Below are positions 25,756-34,423 of a stretch of 64,000 bases of DNA, piece after piece. Source of the DNA: Bradyrhizobium sp. DOA9 (GTDB lineage: Bacteria > Pseudomonadota > Alphaproteobacteria > Rhizobiales > Xanthobacteraceae). Within the stretch, counting starts at the first letter, position 1; every line of letters begins with the position of its first letter. The stretch spans positions 5,338,741 through 5,402,740 of the forward strand of contig NZ_DF820425.1 of the NCBI RefSeq assembly GCF_000617845.2. Direction: 5' to 3'. Under the pieces are notes generated by a model. The model was not told the origin of the DNA. It did no database searches and saw only the letters and a list, made by a program, of their open reading frames with translations. A program made the position numbers and the translations under genes.

Positions 25756-26337
25756 CTAGCCCCTGGCCGGATTGGCCTTGAGCCAGGCCAGCACATCGCC
25801 GGCGTTCCGGTCGGGCGGAAACACGGGATAGAACACGTGCGTGATCCTGGCGTCGTCGATGACAAGCGCGAGGCGCTTGATCAGCGTCAGGCCCGCGACC
25901 TCCATGGTCGGCAACTTCAAGGCGCGCGTCAGCGCCAGCTTCTCGTCCGAGAGCACCGGGAACGGCAGATGCAGACGCGAGGCCATCTCGATCTGGTAGT
26001 CGTTGCTCTGGGTCGAGAGGCCGAACACGTACGAAGCGCCGGCGGCCTTCAGCTCGGCGTAGAGGTCACGGAATGCGCAGGTCTGGGGCGTGCAGCCGCG
26101 CGCTCCGGGGATCATGTCCCAATCGTCGACCAGCGCGATCTTGCCGGGCTCTCCGGTGCGGGGATAGGCGAACACCACGGTGCGGCCGCGCAGCGCCGAC
26201 AGCGTGACCGACGTGTCGTCGGTCGCGCGCAGGCCGATCGGCGGCAACGTCATGCCCTCGAGATGCGCGGCGGCGCCGTCGTCGGCAGGCGCGGGAATCT
26301 GGCTCCAGTCTACCTCGAGCAGGTTCCGTTGATTCAT
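25756..26337 (-). CDS. Peroxiredoxin (AhpC/TSA, PrxQ-like)
   Basis: A 193-residue thioredoxin-fold peroxidase. The active-site stretch is GCTPQTCAFRDLY, with peroxidatic C82 and a possible resolving C87 four residues later, the arrangement of the PrxQ/BCP group. The preceding loop (TGEPGKIALVDDWDMIPGAR) is longer than in typical BCP, a feature of a rhizobial subfamily. The N-terminal 30 residues (MNQRNLLEVDWSQIPAPADD) are an extra lead. It ends 4 bp upstream of smpB's region on the same strand, so it follows a coupled transcription order smpB-prx. It should reduce H2O2 or organic peroxides. Confidence 0.85.
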   Translation of the reverse strand: MNQRNLLEVDWSQIPAPADDGAAAHLEGMTLPPIGLRATDDTSVTLSALRGRTVVFAYPRTGEPGKIALVDDWDMIPGARGCTPQTCAFRDLYAELKAAGASYVFGLSTQSNDYQIEMASRLHLPFPVLSDEKLALTRALKLPTMEVAGLTLIKRLALVIDDARITHVFYPVFPPDRNAGDVLAWLKANPARG

Positions 26338-26341
26338 CTCG

Positions 26342-26815
26342 TCATCCCCTCGCCCGCAGCAGCCGGCCCTTCTCCCGACTCCAGTCGCGCTTCTTCTCCG
26401 ACTCGCGCTTGTCGTGCAGCTTCTTGCCCTTTGCCACTGCTAGCTGCAGCTTGGCCCGGCCGCGCTCGTTGAAGTAAAGCTTGAGCGGGATCAGCGTCAT
26501 GCCCTCGCGGTCGACCGCGCCGATCAGCTTGTTGATCTGCCGGCGGTGCAGCAGCAGCTTTCGCGGCCGCTTGGGCTCGTGGTTGAAGCGGTTGCCTTGC
26601 AGATATTCAGGAATGGTGGCGTTGATCAGCCAGATCTCGCCGTTCTTGGAATCGGCATAGGATTCCGCGATCGTGCTCTTGCCGTTGCGGATCGACTTCA
26701 CCTCGGTGCCGGTCAGCGCGATGCCCGCCTCGATCGTGTCCTCGATGGCGTAGTTGAAGCGGGCCTTGCGGTTTTCCGCCATGACCTTGATCGGACGTTC
26801 ATTTTTATCGGCCAT
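26342..26815 (-). CDS. smpB: SsrA-binding protein SmpB
   Basis: A 157-residue partner of tmRNA in rescue of stalled ribosomes. The family core is present: AENRKARFNYAIEDTIEAGI, ALTGTEVKSIRNGKSTIAESYA, and a C-terminal basic tail KGKKLHDKRESEKKRDWSREK that enters the ribosome A site. Length is typical. It sits with dapA, mscL and the lytic transglycosylase, an order shared with related alphaproteobacteria. The tmRNA gene itself was not found in the window. Confidence 0.95.
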   Translation of the reverse strand: MADKNERPIKVMAENRKARFNYAIEDTIEAGIALTGTEVKSIRNGKSTIAESYADSKNGEIWLINATIPEYLQGNRFNHEPKRPRKLLLHRRQINKLIGAVDREGMTLIPLKLYFNERGRAKLQLAVAKGKKLHDKRESEKKRDWSREKGRLLRARG

Positions 26816-26874
26816 GACGTGGCAACCTGATCGAGATGCGCAGCAAAGCTAACAGTTCGGATGAAGCCCGCGCG

Positions 26875-27315
26875 TCACTTCTTCAGGAGGTCGCGGATCT
26901 CGGTGAGCAGCTCCACCTCGGCCGACGGCTTGGCCGGAGCGGAAGGCGCCGCCTCCTCCTTGCGCTTCAAGGTGTTCATGGCGCGGATCACCAGGAACAG
27001 CACGAAGGCGACGATGATGAAGTTGATCGTGAGCGTCAGGAAGCTGCCGTAAGCAAGGACGGCGCCTTGCTTTTTCGCATCGGCCAAGTTGGTGGCGGTG
27101 ACCGCCTTCGACAAGGGGATGAAGTAGTTCGAGAAGTCGAGGCCACCGGTGACGGCACCGATGATCGGCATGATGACGTCGCCGACCAGCGAGGTGACGA
27201 TGGCGCCGAAGGCCGCGCCGATGATGACGCCGACCGCGAGATCGACGACGTTCCCCTTCATGGCGAATTCGCGAAACTCCTTGAGCATCCGCGCGCCCTT
27301 ATCCTCGACGCTCAT
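26875..27315 (-). CDS. mscL: Large-conductance mechanosensitive channel
   Basis: A 146-residue inner-membrane osmotic safety valve that forms a pentamer. TM1 is preceded by the amphipathic start LKEFREFAMKGNVVDLAVGV, a hallmark of MscL, and contains GAAFGAIVTSLVGDVIMPIIG. TM2 is about 85-108 (FLTLTINFIIVAFVLFLVIRAMN). A charged C-terminal helix bundle ends EVELLTEIRDLLKK. A GGGGAG site supports the start at 27315; an internal ATG at 27288 giving 137 residues is the more usual family start and is an alternative. Confidence 0.94.
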   Translation of the reverse strand: MSVEDKGARMLKEFREFAMKGNVVDLAVGVIIGAAFGAIVTSLVGDVIMPIIGAVTGGLDFSNYFIPLSKAVTATNLADAKKQGAVLAYGSFLTLTINFIIVAFVLFLVIRAMNTLKRKEEAAPSAPAKPSAEVELLTEIRDLLKK

Positions 27316-27338
27316 GAAAGGCTCCCCAAGCTAATGCG

Positions 27339-28229
27339 TCAGTTGATCAGGCCGGCGTGAACCATCGCGCTGCGCACGGCAACACGGGTCGGCTCGGACA
27401 CCGGGACCATCGGCAGCCGCAGCGTCTCGTCCAGCTTGCCCAGCAGCGACATCGCGTACTTGATCGGCGCCGGATTGCTCTCGATGAAGAGGTTGTTGTG
27501 CAGCGGCATCAGCTTGTCGTGGATCGCGAGCGCCGCCTTGGTGTCGCCCTTCTGCCAGGCCGCGTGGAACTCCGAGCACAGGCGCGGCGCGACATTCGAT
27601 GTCACCGAGATGCAGCCATGGCCGCCATGGGCCATGTAGCCGATGATGGTGGCGTCCTCGCCGGAGAGCTGGTTGAAGTCCTCGCCCATCGCGGCGCGCT
27701 GCTGCGACACGCGAACCATGCTGGCGGTAGCGTCCTTGACCCCGGCGATGTTCTTCAGCTCCCACAGCCGCTTCATGGTGTCGACCGACATGTCGATCAC
27801 CGAGCGCGGCGGGATGTTGTAGATGATGATCGGAATCCCGATCGCATCGTTGATCGCCTTGAAGTGCTGGTACATCCCTTCCTGGGTCGGCTTGTTGTAA
27901 TAGGGCGTGACGATCAGCACGGCGTCCGCGCCCGCCTTTTCGGCGTGCTGGGAAAGCTCGATCGCCTCCTTGGTCGAGTTGGAGCCGGCGCCGGCGATGA
28001 CGGGGACGCGGCCCTTGGCTTCAGCGATGCACCATTCCACGACCTTCTTGTGCTCGTCATGGCTGAGCGTCGGGCTCTCGCCGGTGGTGCCGACCGGAAC
28101 GAGGCCATTGGTGCCCTCGGAAATCTGCCAGTTGACCAGGGAGCGGAACGCCGCCTCGTCCAGCGCGCCGTTCTTGAACGGGGTGACCAAGGCGGTGAAC
28201 GATCCTCGGAATTTCGTCTTGGCTGCCAT
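27339..28229 (-). CDS. dapA: 4-hydroxy-tetrahydrodipicolinate synthase
   Basis: A 296-residue TIM-barrel aldolase that condenses pyruvate with aspartate semialdehyde, the first committed step to diaminopimelate and lysine. Schiff-base Lys165 lies in IAGVKDATAS, Tyr137 in IIIYNIPPRS, and the GTTGE motif is at 47-51. All active-site residues are intact. It lies 23 bp upstream of mscL in the same direction. It is divergent from the lytic transglycosylase gene, so one intergenic region serves a peptidoglycan-precursor enzyme and a peptidoglycan-cleaving enzyme. Confidence 0.95.
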   Translation of the reverse strand: MAAKTKFRGSFTALVTPFKNGALDEAAFRSLVNWQISEGTNGLVPVGTTGESPTLSHDEHKKVVEWCIAEAKGRVPVIAGAGSNSTKEAIELSQHAEKAGADAVLIVTPYYNKPTQEGMYQHFKAINDAIGIPIIIYNIPPRSVIDMSVDTMKRLWELKNIAGVKDATASMVRVSQQRAAMGEDFNQLSGEDATIIGYMAHGGHGCISVTSNVAPRLCSEFHAAWQKGDTKAALAIHDKLMPLHNNLFIESNPAPIKYAMSLLGKLDETLRLPMVPVSEPTRVAVRSAMVHAGLIN

Positions 28230-28454
28230 GGACTTCCTCCGTACGCGGCTTTCTTGAGCAAGCCCCCTTCATATCGGGTCTATCCGGCCGGTAAAAGGCC
28301 TGCGGTCTGCGCGAGGCTGGGTTTAGGCCGCGATTTTGCCGCGGTGCTGGTGCAAATCGGCCCGAGGTAAGCGGCTGTTGGTATTTTCTCCGCATATTCA
28401 AGCAAATTCAGCTAGGTCTTGAGCCACTTCACTGATTCGGGGCGACGAAACGCC

Positions 28455-30953
28455 GTGACCTCCTTTGCTCGTGCCGCATGGCGATCCCTGGGTATGGCCG
28501 TGTGCCTGGTGGCCGGGCTGTCGATGGGCTGCGCCGCCCTCGCCAAATCCAACGAGACGGCCGCCGAGACCAAGGATCCCGCCAAGCCGGCCGCCAAGGA
28601 CGCGCCGAGGGGCGCAACCAAGGGATCGACAAAGGAATCGGCCAAGGAACCAGCGAAGGACACAGCCAAGGGAACTGGCAAGGGAACTGGCAAGGGAACT
28701 GGCAAGGGAACCGGCAAGGACGCTGCGAAGGCTGCGAGCAAGAGTGCGCCTGGCACCCCCGCCAAGGACGCCGCGAAGAAGCCGGACGCGGCCAAGGACG
28801 CCAGCAGCGAACCGGCGAAGGACAAGCCCAAAGACAAACCCAAGCCTGCGGTCCCTGCAGCCGCGCCAAAGGCAGCCCCGACTGCGAGCGGTTCGCCGCC
28901 CAAGGCAGCCCCGGCCGTGACGGCCACCATCAAGCCGACTGCGCCGGCACCCGCCAGACCGGCCGCAGCTCCCGTGCTGGCGCCTGCAACCCGCCAGCAC
29001 GCAACGCCGCGCAAGCCGGTCATCCCGGCCGCCGTCGCGGCGACCTCGTCGACGTCGCAAGCCGACAAGGACACGCTGGAGAGCGTCATCGAGCTCGTGC
29101 GCAAGCGCAAGGCCGGCGACGCCACCAATGCCGCGGCCGGCATCTCCGATCCCGTCGCGCGAAAGCTCGCCGAATGGATCATCCTGCGCAGCGAGGACAA
29201 CGGCGCGACGGTGGAGCGCTATCGCGCCTTCCTCTCCGCCAATCCGAGCTGGCCGTCGCAGACCTTCCTGCGCCGTCGCCTCGAGGCTGCGATGTGGGAC
29301 GACAGGCGCGACGAAACGGTCGCGTGGTCGTGGTTCGAGCACGAATCGCCGATCTCCGCCAAGGGCCGCTTCACACTGGCCAGGGCGATGCTGGCGCGCG
29401 GCGACCGCGCCAATGCCGAGCGGCTGGTGCGTGAGGCCTGGCGCGGCGATCCCATGTCGGAGGACACCGAGAACAACGCGCTGGACCAGTTCGGCGCCCT
29501 GCTGACGCCGGGCGACCAGAAAGCGCGGATGGACAATTTGCTCTACGGCAGCGAGAACGAGGCGGCGCTGCGCGCGGCAAAGCGCCTCGGTGCCGGCTAT
29601 GTCGCGCTCGCCAAGGCCCGCATCGCCGCGGTCAAGAAGGCACCGAACGCGCGGGCGCTGCTCGATGCGGTGCCGCGCGAGCTGCACGGCGATCCCGGCT
29701 TCATCTTCAGCAAGATCCAGCTGCTGCGTCGCGAGGAGAAGTTCACTGAAGCCGCCCAGCTGATGCTGTCCGCGCCGAAGGATCCGGGTCGCCTCCACAA
29801 TCTCGACGAATGGTGGATCGAGCGGCGCCTGCTGGCGCGCAAGATGATCGACACCGAGGAGTTCCGCAGCGCCTATCTGATCGCGCGCGATGCCGCCCTG
29901 CCCTCGCGCGACATCTACAAGACCGAGCAGGAATTCACCGCCGGCTGGATCGCGCTGCGCTTCCTCAACGATCCCGCGACCGCCGCCCAGCATTTCGCCC
30001 GCATCGGGGTCGGCAGCGTCAATCCCACCGCGCTGGCCCGTGCCGGCTATTGGCAGGGCCGCGCTGCCGAGGCGATGGGCCGCCAGCAGGAGGCGCGCAA
30101 CGCCTATGCGCGCGCGGCCGAGCAATCGACCAGCTATTACGGCCAGCTCGCGCGCGCCAAGCTCGGCCTGCCCCAGATCGAGCTCAACAGCCAGCCGCGC
30201 GGTCGCGGCGCCGAGCGGCTCGAGATCGTACGCGCCGCGCAACTGCTCTACGAACTCGACGAGCGCGAGCTCGCGGTGCCCATGCTCGCCGACATGGGCG
30301 AGAACGGCGATCCCGAAGCGCTTGCCGGCCTCGGCGAGCTGACGCAGCGCTACAGCGATGCGCGCGGCATGCTGCTGCTGGGCAAGGGCGCACTCAACCG
30401 CGGCCTGCCGTTCGACTTCTATGCCTACCCCGTCAACGGCATTCCGCAATTCACGCCGATCGGCCCCGAAGTCGAGCGCAGCATCATCTACGCCATCGCG
30501 CGGCAGGAGAGCGCATTCAACCCTTCGGTGGTCTCGCCGGCGCAGGCCTACGGGCTGATGCAGGTGACGCCGGATGCCGCCCGCTACGTCTGCAAGCGCC
30601 ACGGCGCGACCTACGACCTGGGGCGGCTGAAGAACGATTCGGTCTACAACGCCACGCTCGGCTCGGCCGAGCTCGGCGGACTGCTCGAGGATTATCGCGG
30701 CTCCTACATCATGACCTTCGCCGCCTACAACGCCGGCCGCGGCAGCGTGAGGAAATGGGTCGAGCGTTACGGCGATCCGCGCGACCCCAAGGTCGACGCC
30801 GTCGATTGGGTCGAGCTGATTCCCTTCTCCGAGACGCGCAATTACGTGCAGCGGATCATGGAGAACCTTCAGGTCTACCGCGCCCGCTTCGGCGGCGGCA
30901 CCCGCCTGCAGATCGAAGCCGACCTGCGCCGCGGCGCCGGCAGCGTGGAATAG
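28455..30953 (+). CDS. Soluble lytic murein transglycosylase (Slt70-like) with repeat-rich N-terminal linker
   Basis: An 832-residue periplasmic enzyme that cleaves peptidoglycan to 1,6-anhydro-muropeptides. The likely start is the GTG at 28455, giving a signal peptide (AAWRSLGMAVCLVAGLSMG); a TTG at 28419 is an alternative. Residues about 30-205 are a low-complexity Lys/Ala/Pro/Thr linker including four exact KGTG repeats. A long alpha-helical superhelix (about 215-660) follows, then the catalytic domain with IARQESAFNPSVVSPAQAYGLMQVTP, whose Glu is catalytic, and the AYNAG motif. It diverges from dapA. The extended basic linker is unusually long for Slt and could span or bind the wall. Confidence 0.92.
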   Translation: MTSFARAAWRSLGMAVCLVAGLSMGCAALAKSNETAAETKDPAKPAAKDAPRGATKGSTKESAKEPAKDTAKGTGKGTGKGTGKGTGKDAAKAASKSAPGTPAKDAAKKPDAAKDASSEPAKDKPKDKPKPAVPAAAPKAAPTASGSPPKAAPAVTATIKPTAPAPARPAAAPVLAPATRQHATPRKPVIPAAVAATSSTSQADKDTLESVIELVRKRKAGDATNAAAGISDPVARKLAEWIILRSEDNGATVERYRAFLSANPSWPSQTFLRRRLEAAMWDDRRDETVAWSWFEHESPISAKGRFTLARAMLARGDRANAERLVREAWRGDPMSEDTENNALDQFGALLTPGDQKARMDNLLYGSENEAALRAAKRLGAGYVALAKARIAAVKKAPNARALLDAVPRELHGDPGFIFSKIQLLRREEKFTEAAQLMLSAPKDPGRLHNLDEWWIERRLLARKMIDTEEFRSAYLIARDAALPSRDIYKTEQEFTAGWIALRFLNDPATAAQHFARIGVGSVNPTALARAGYWQGRAAEAMGRQQEARNAYARAAEQSTSYYGQLARAKLGLPQIELNSQPRGRGAERLEIVRAAQLLYELDERELAVPMLADMGENGDPEALAGLGELTQRYSDARGMLLLGKGALNRGLPFDFYAYPVNGIPQFTPIGPEVERSIIYAIARQESAFNPSVVSPAQAYGLMQVTPDAARYVCKRHGATYDLGRLKNDSVYNATLGSAELGGLLEDYRGSYIMTFAAYNAGRGSVRKWVERYGDPRDPKVDAVDWVELIPFSETRNYVQRIMENLQVYRARFGGGTRLQIEADLRRGAGSVE
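28668..28715 (+). repeat. Four tandem copies of a 12-bp repeat inside the transglycosylase gene
   Basis: The unit AAGGGAACTGGC is repeated at 28668, 28680, 28692 and 28704, the last with one C-for-T change. It is in frame and encodes KGTG four times. Such tandem repeats can change copy number by slippage without breaking the frame. Confidence 0.9.
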
Positions 30954-30981
30954 CGGGTCGATCAGGCAGACCCTGCCCATG

Positions 30982-31062
30982 GGCAGGATCCGCAAAACTG
31001 CGCAGCGGTTTTCCGAAAGACATCCTGGGGCGATGATCCGGAGCGCGATAACGACTCATCGT
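30982..31062. repeat. Rhizobial palindromic element (RIME-like) after the transglycosylase gene
   Basis: The stretch has ATCCGCAAAACTGCGCAGCGG and, further on, GATCCGGAGCGCGATAACGA-type sequence, known to me as a widely scattered rhizobial intergenic palindrome. GGATCC-like arms at 30988 and 31037 are partly complementary. It may help terminate the gene ending at 30953. Family assignment is from memory of the motif. Confidence 0.45.
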
Positions 31063-31125
31063 AAGCGCCTTCAGGCCGTGGCCCGGCGCGCACGCAAGCG
31101 CGAAGCGCCTCGATCGCAGAATTCC

Positions 31126-31440
31126 TCACCACATCCGGTCGGGGACGGACCGGCCATGAGGTGGGCGGACCGGGCGGACCGAGCCCGGCTGGGGAGACCA
31201 GTATGGGTTCGCAAGGCACATCGCCGGCAATCCCATCGCAGACGCCTTGCAATCCTCCCAGGATCGGTAGCTGCAGTAAATCCGGTTGCTGCCGCCCCAC
31301 TCCCATTGCTGGAGGCACACGGGATAATTGGGGTCCAAGGGTTCGGCTGCTGCCGGTGCCAACACGGCCGTAACCCCGGCAATCATCGATGTCGCGGCGG
31401 CCACACTCAACATCTGCCGCCAGTTGGTCGAAATGTTCAT
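31126..31440 (-). CDS. DUF3551-type small secreted protein
   Basis: A 104-residue exported protein. The start at 31440 is preceded by AAGGGAG and followed by a signal peptide ending near ALAPAAA (residue 31). The mature core reads YPVCLQQWEWGGSNRIYCSY, then WEDCKASAMGLPAMCLANPYW, whose four Cys and spacing match the DUF3551 family, abundant in Bradyrhizobium and Rhodopseudomonas. Two disulfides are likely. The tail is Pro/Arg-rich. Its role is unknown; periplasmic or surface location is inferred from the signal. It lies downstream of the porin but after the porin terminator region on the same strand. Confidence 0.75.
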   Translation of the reverse strand: MNISTNWRQMLSVAAATSMIAGVTAVLAPAAAEPLDPNYPVCLQQWEWGGSNRIYCSYRSWEDCKASAMGLPAMCLANPYWSPQPGSVRPVRPPHGRSVPDRMW

Positions 31441-31505
31441 GGTCGGAAGCTCCCTTACGGCAGTCTCGAACGATCCGCCTTTTAGGTGCCAGCTCCATGA
31501 CCCGC

Positions 31506-31540
31506 AAATAAAAACCCCGGCAGTTTCCTGCCGGGGTTCT
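31506..31540 (-). terminator. Rho-independent terminator of the porin gene
   Basis: A perfect 11-bp stem AACCCCGGCAG / CTGCCGGGGTT with loop TTTC spans 31513-31538. On the minus strand it runs into TTTTTATTTG. It lies 25 bp past the porin stop. Confidence 0.88.
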
Positions 31541-31562
31541 CTGATCAACCGGAAGATTGATC

Positions 31563-33122
31563 TTAGAAGGTGCGCTGAGCGCGGAACAGAACCTGGAGGT
31601 TACCCTGGTCCTTCAGCTCATACGTCGCTGCCGGCTTCGCAACCGCCGAGTTCGCCGTAGCAGCACCCGCGATCGTGCCCGAGTACTTCTGGTCGAGCCA
31701 GACGTAGCTCACGTCGGTCGTGAAGGCGAGGCCCTTGACCGGGGTCCAGACCACGTTGCCGCCGACAACCGCGAGGTTGAAGTCGGGGTTACAGGTGGCC
31801 GTGGCACCCCAAACAGCGTTGAAGTTGTTGCAGATCAGGGTCTTGCCAGTGTCACCGTACTTCAGCTGAGCATAGGCGCCGTAGATGCCCGATGCCCAGT
31901 TCGGGGTCCAGTTGTGGGTGTAACCACCGCGGAAGCCCCAGGTCTTGACAGTGTCGATCCCAGTGCCGACGCCGCCGATCGTACCGTAGACGCCATCCGC
32001 GATACCAGCGAAGCCGAGGCTCTGATACGCGCCGATGCCGCTACCGCCGTACATGAACAACGTCTGCGGGAACAAGCTCTGGAAGTTGTAGTGCGAGGCA
32101 CCGTCGGTATAGACGGCCTGCAAGTTGATCGAGTCACCCGCACCGGTCGGGATGTTCTTGATCGACAATGCGCCCTGAACAGCCCAGCCCCACTTGTCGG
32201 CGGGATGGTTCGTGACTTCAGTCGAGCCATAGTAGCCCGAGTGAATGTTATGCGCCGCAACCGAGAACTGGGCCAGACCCCAGGCCTGGTCGACGCGAAC
32301 CGCACCGACGATGTCGGGAACGCGCGTGCCACCCCAGTCCGACACACCGTACTGGCCCTGGATGAGGGCCGCAGCCGCAACCGTCGCTGCCGGGGTCACA
32401 GTCACGACGCCCGCGCTGCTAACAGAACCGGCGGCCGCGAAGGCCGAAGCGTTCCAGAGGTTCGACTGACCGCCTGCGCCGGTCGACTGATCCTGCAAGG
32501 CCACCGAAGCGGTGATGCCCTGACCGAAATCCGCCGTGTAGGCGACCTGGTTGATACCGGTGACCCAGTTGGTGCCGCCCGGCAGGAAGTCGGGACCGCC
32601 AGCCGGATAGCTCTGCCACGGAGCGTCGAAGATCGAGACCGTGCGGCCGAAGGTGAAGCCGGCGAACTGGATGAACGCGTGGTACAGACCGAGCGAGGCC
32701 GAGCCGGTCGGAGCCGTGGTGCCGCCGCCGGAGCCGGTGACGGATGGGGTATCCCAGGAGAAGATCACGTCGGCGTAGGTGCGCACCACGCCATACTCGG
32801 TCGCCGTACGCGTATCGACGTTGAAGTCGAAACGAGCGCGGGTCGTGTAGTAGCCGCTCAAGCGATTCTTGCCGCCCGCCGGAGCGCCCTGGCCAATGCC
32901 GTAGTCGGAATTGGTGTTCGCGAGCGCGTCAGCGCGGACGTAGCCGCCGAGCTTGATGCAGGTGTCAGTGCCCGGAATGTAGTAGAATCCAGCACCGTAC
33001 AGGGAGCAGATCTTCACGTACTCGACCGCCTTGGCCTTCACGGGGAGATCGGCTGCCTGAGCTCCGCCCACGGCGATCAGACCCGCCGCTGAGCCGAGCA
33101 AAAGGCTCTTAACCAACTTCAT
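31563..33122 (-). CDS. Outer-membrane porin, Porin_2 (Omp2/RopA-like) family
   Basis: A 519-residue trimeric beta-barrel forming diffusion channels. It has a signal peptide (MKLVKSLLLGSAAGLIAVGG, cleaved after AQA at 23), then ADLPVKAKAVEYVKICSLYG, GFYYIPGTDTCIKLGGYVRA with the two family cysteines, alternating beta strands, and a C-terminal strand ending in Phe (QVLFRAQRTF), the signal for barrel assembly. A GGAGG site lies 9 bp before the ATG. Codon choice is more optimised than in its neighbours, fitting a very abundant protein. The unusually long gene-free region upstream (33123-33864) may hold regulatory sequence. Bradyrhizobium encodes many paralogues of this type. Confidence 0.93.
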   Translation of the reverse strand: MKLVKSLLLGSAAGLIAVGGAQAADLPVKAKAVEYVKICSLYGAGFYYIPGTDTCIKLGGYVRADALANTNSDYGIGQGAPAGGKNRLSGYYTTRARFDFNVDTRTATEYGVVRTYADVIFSWDTPSVTGSGGGTTAPTGSASLGLYHAFIQFAGFTFGRTVSIFDAPWQSYPAGGPDFLPGGTNWVTGINQVAYTADFGQGITASVALQDQSTGAGGQSNLWNASAFAAAGSVSSAGVVTVTPAATVAAAALIQGQYGVSDWGGTRVPDIVGAVRVDQAWGLAQFSVAAHNIHSGYYGSTEVTNHPADKWGWAVQGALSIKNIPTGAGDSINLQAVYTDGASHYNFQSLFPQTLFMYGGSGIGAYQSLGFAGIADGVYGTIGGVGTGIDTVKTWGFRGGYTHNWTPNWASGIYGAYAQLKYGDTGKTLICNNFNAVWGATATCNPDFNLAVVGGNVVWTPVKGLAFTTDVSYVWLDQKYSGTIAGAATANSAVAKPAATYELKDQGNLQVLFRAQRTF

Positions 33123-33864
33123 GTTAAACCTCCAAGTTGCTCTTCAGGGAAGGTCACTGACCGGACGGCCAATTCCCCAACCCCCTCTAAATCACCGCTT
33201 TCGGCCCCTTCGCGCCTTCGGACACACCCGCATGAACGCGAGGGACTTAAGCGAATGACCTAAACGGGACGACCTCGGGATGCCCCCCTCCGTCGCTCAG
33301 TCACAATTACCGAACGTCCTTGCACACACAACAAGAGAACGCTCCGAAACGGGCCGATGAAGCGTGTTTTCCAACGGGTGTTGCACAAATAACACGCAGA
33401 TGTGATCAAACCGCCCTCGTAACATCTTGTTTACATTGATGTTTTTTGAGCGGTTCCAAACGTCACCAAAGTTCCCCATGTGAGGCGCCGCACGCGAGAC
33501 CTGCGCGGGAACTGGCTTTGACGCAGCTCGAATCGTGGAATCAGAAGCAGACTCAATGGGCGGATCAAACGCCTCGTCGCCGCGCAATTTGATTGCAAGC
33601 AGGTGCCCTGCACTGCCTCGGGCGTCGGGGTCACACTCTCTATACGAAGGTCTCGGCCGCGGGATGGATCGGGCCGGACAGCGGCGAGCCAGGATGCAGA
33701 AGTGCCAGCCTCCGTTCCGCCTTTGAATTTCCTTGCGAATTCACCATCATGCCCTCGCCCGAGAACAAGACCGCCTTGTTTCGCAAATCACTGGGAATAT
33801 TCGAGCGAAAACACACGCTTCCAAATTGACCAGCCCGAGCAAATAGATGCATAAGGCTCGCACC
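33123..33864. other. 742-bp gene-free region upstream of the porin and of tRNA-Ser
   Basis: No reading frame here has a good ribosome site or recognisable protein. The half nearest the porin is likely its promoter and leader. It includes an AT-rich patch with the dyad AACATC-N11-GATGTT at 33421-33443 followed by a T run. The right end supplies the tRNA promoter. Codon-like open frames at 33590-33830 look like chance. Confidence 0.6.
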
Positions 33865-33954
33865 GGAGAGGTGGCCGAGTGGCTGAAGGCAACGCTTTGC
33901 TAAAGCGTCATACGGTCTCAAGCTGTATCGAGGGTTCGAATCCCTCCCTCTCCG
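33865..33954 (+). tRNA. tRNA-Ser (anticodon GCU)
   Basis: A 90-base class II tRNA with a 7-bp acceptor stem GGAGAGG / CCTCTCC, a D-arm GCCGAGTGGCTGAAGGC, an anticodon loop TTTGCTAAA (anticodon GCT, read as GCU for AGC/AGU), a long variable arm typical of serine tRNAs, and the T-loop GGTTCGAATCC. The discriminator base is G and the CCA end is encoded at 33955-33957. Confidence 0.97.
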
Positions 33955-33957
33955 CCA

Positions 33958-34423
33958 CCCGCCGCCAGAATCCCGTAAGCAGAATCAAGATCTCCGCGCG
34001 CATTCAGCGGAAAAGCGGTGGGCGACGTCGGCACGAAAGTTCCGCGCAAGGATGAGCGCGGCGAGCCCGCGCCCGGTGTGCGCTCCTGATATATGTGGGC
34101 AGCCACCTCGATGCCGGATCGCCAGACCCGCCAATGCGAGGGCGATATCAGCACGGCCTCGTCGGCCCAGACGTTGGACCAGGCGCCGCCCTTGCGGGAG
34201 CGATCTGAATCGGCAGCCATCGTCTATTCGTCGCCTGGTTGCTCATGCTTTCGCATTCTCGGCGCGGCGTGACGGAGGAACTTACTTCAGCGCAACTGGG
34301 CCCGCAGCGTGCGAATGAAGCGCAGGCGGCGCGGCCGTTGTTCTCCCCGGCAAAGGTGACTAGAGTTTTTTGCACCATTTCGCCCGAGCACGGACCCCTA
34401 CGCCGGGTCGAGAAACCCATCGC
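33958..34423. other. Gene-free stretch after tRNA-Ser
   Basis: These 466 bp hold no supported gene. A minus-strand frame crosses the tRNA and produces the artefact peptide GEGGIRTLDT, well known as a false translation of tRNA-Ser. I see no integrase or repeated tRNA 3' end that would mark a mobile element. The region probably holds the promoter of the O-GlcNAc-transferase-like gene. Confidence 0.55.

Noticed and set aside
28398..30995. 865-residue minus-strand frame opposite the lytic transglycosylase
   Set aside because: Antisense shadow; the plus strand has a signal peptide and full catalytic motifs.
31557..33092. 511-residue plus-strand frame opposite the porin
   Set aside because: Antisense shadow of the porin, whose strand shows a signal peptide, ribosome site and terminator.
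33918..34220. Minus-strand frame of 100 residues ending GEGGIRTLDTA
   Set aside because: Its end is the reverse strand of tRNA-Ser, a known false-positive peptide; no ribosome site.
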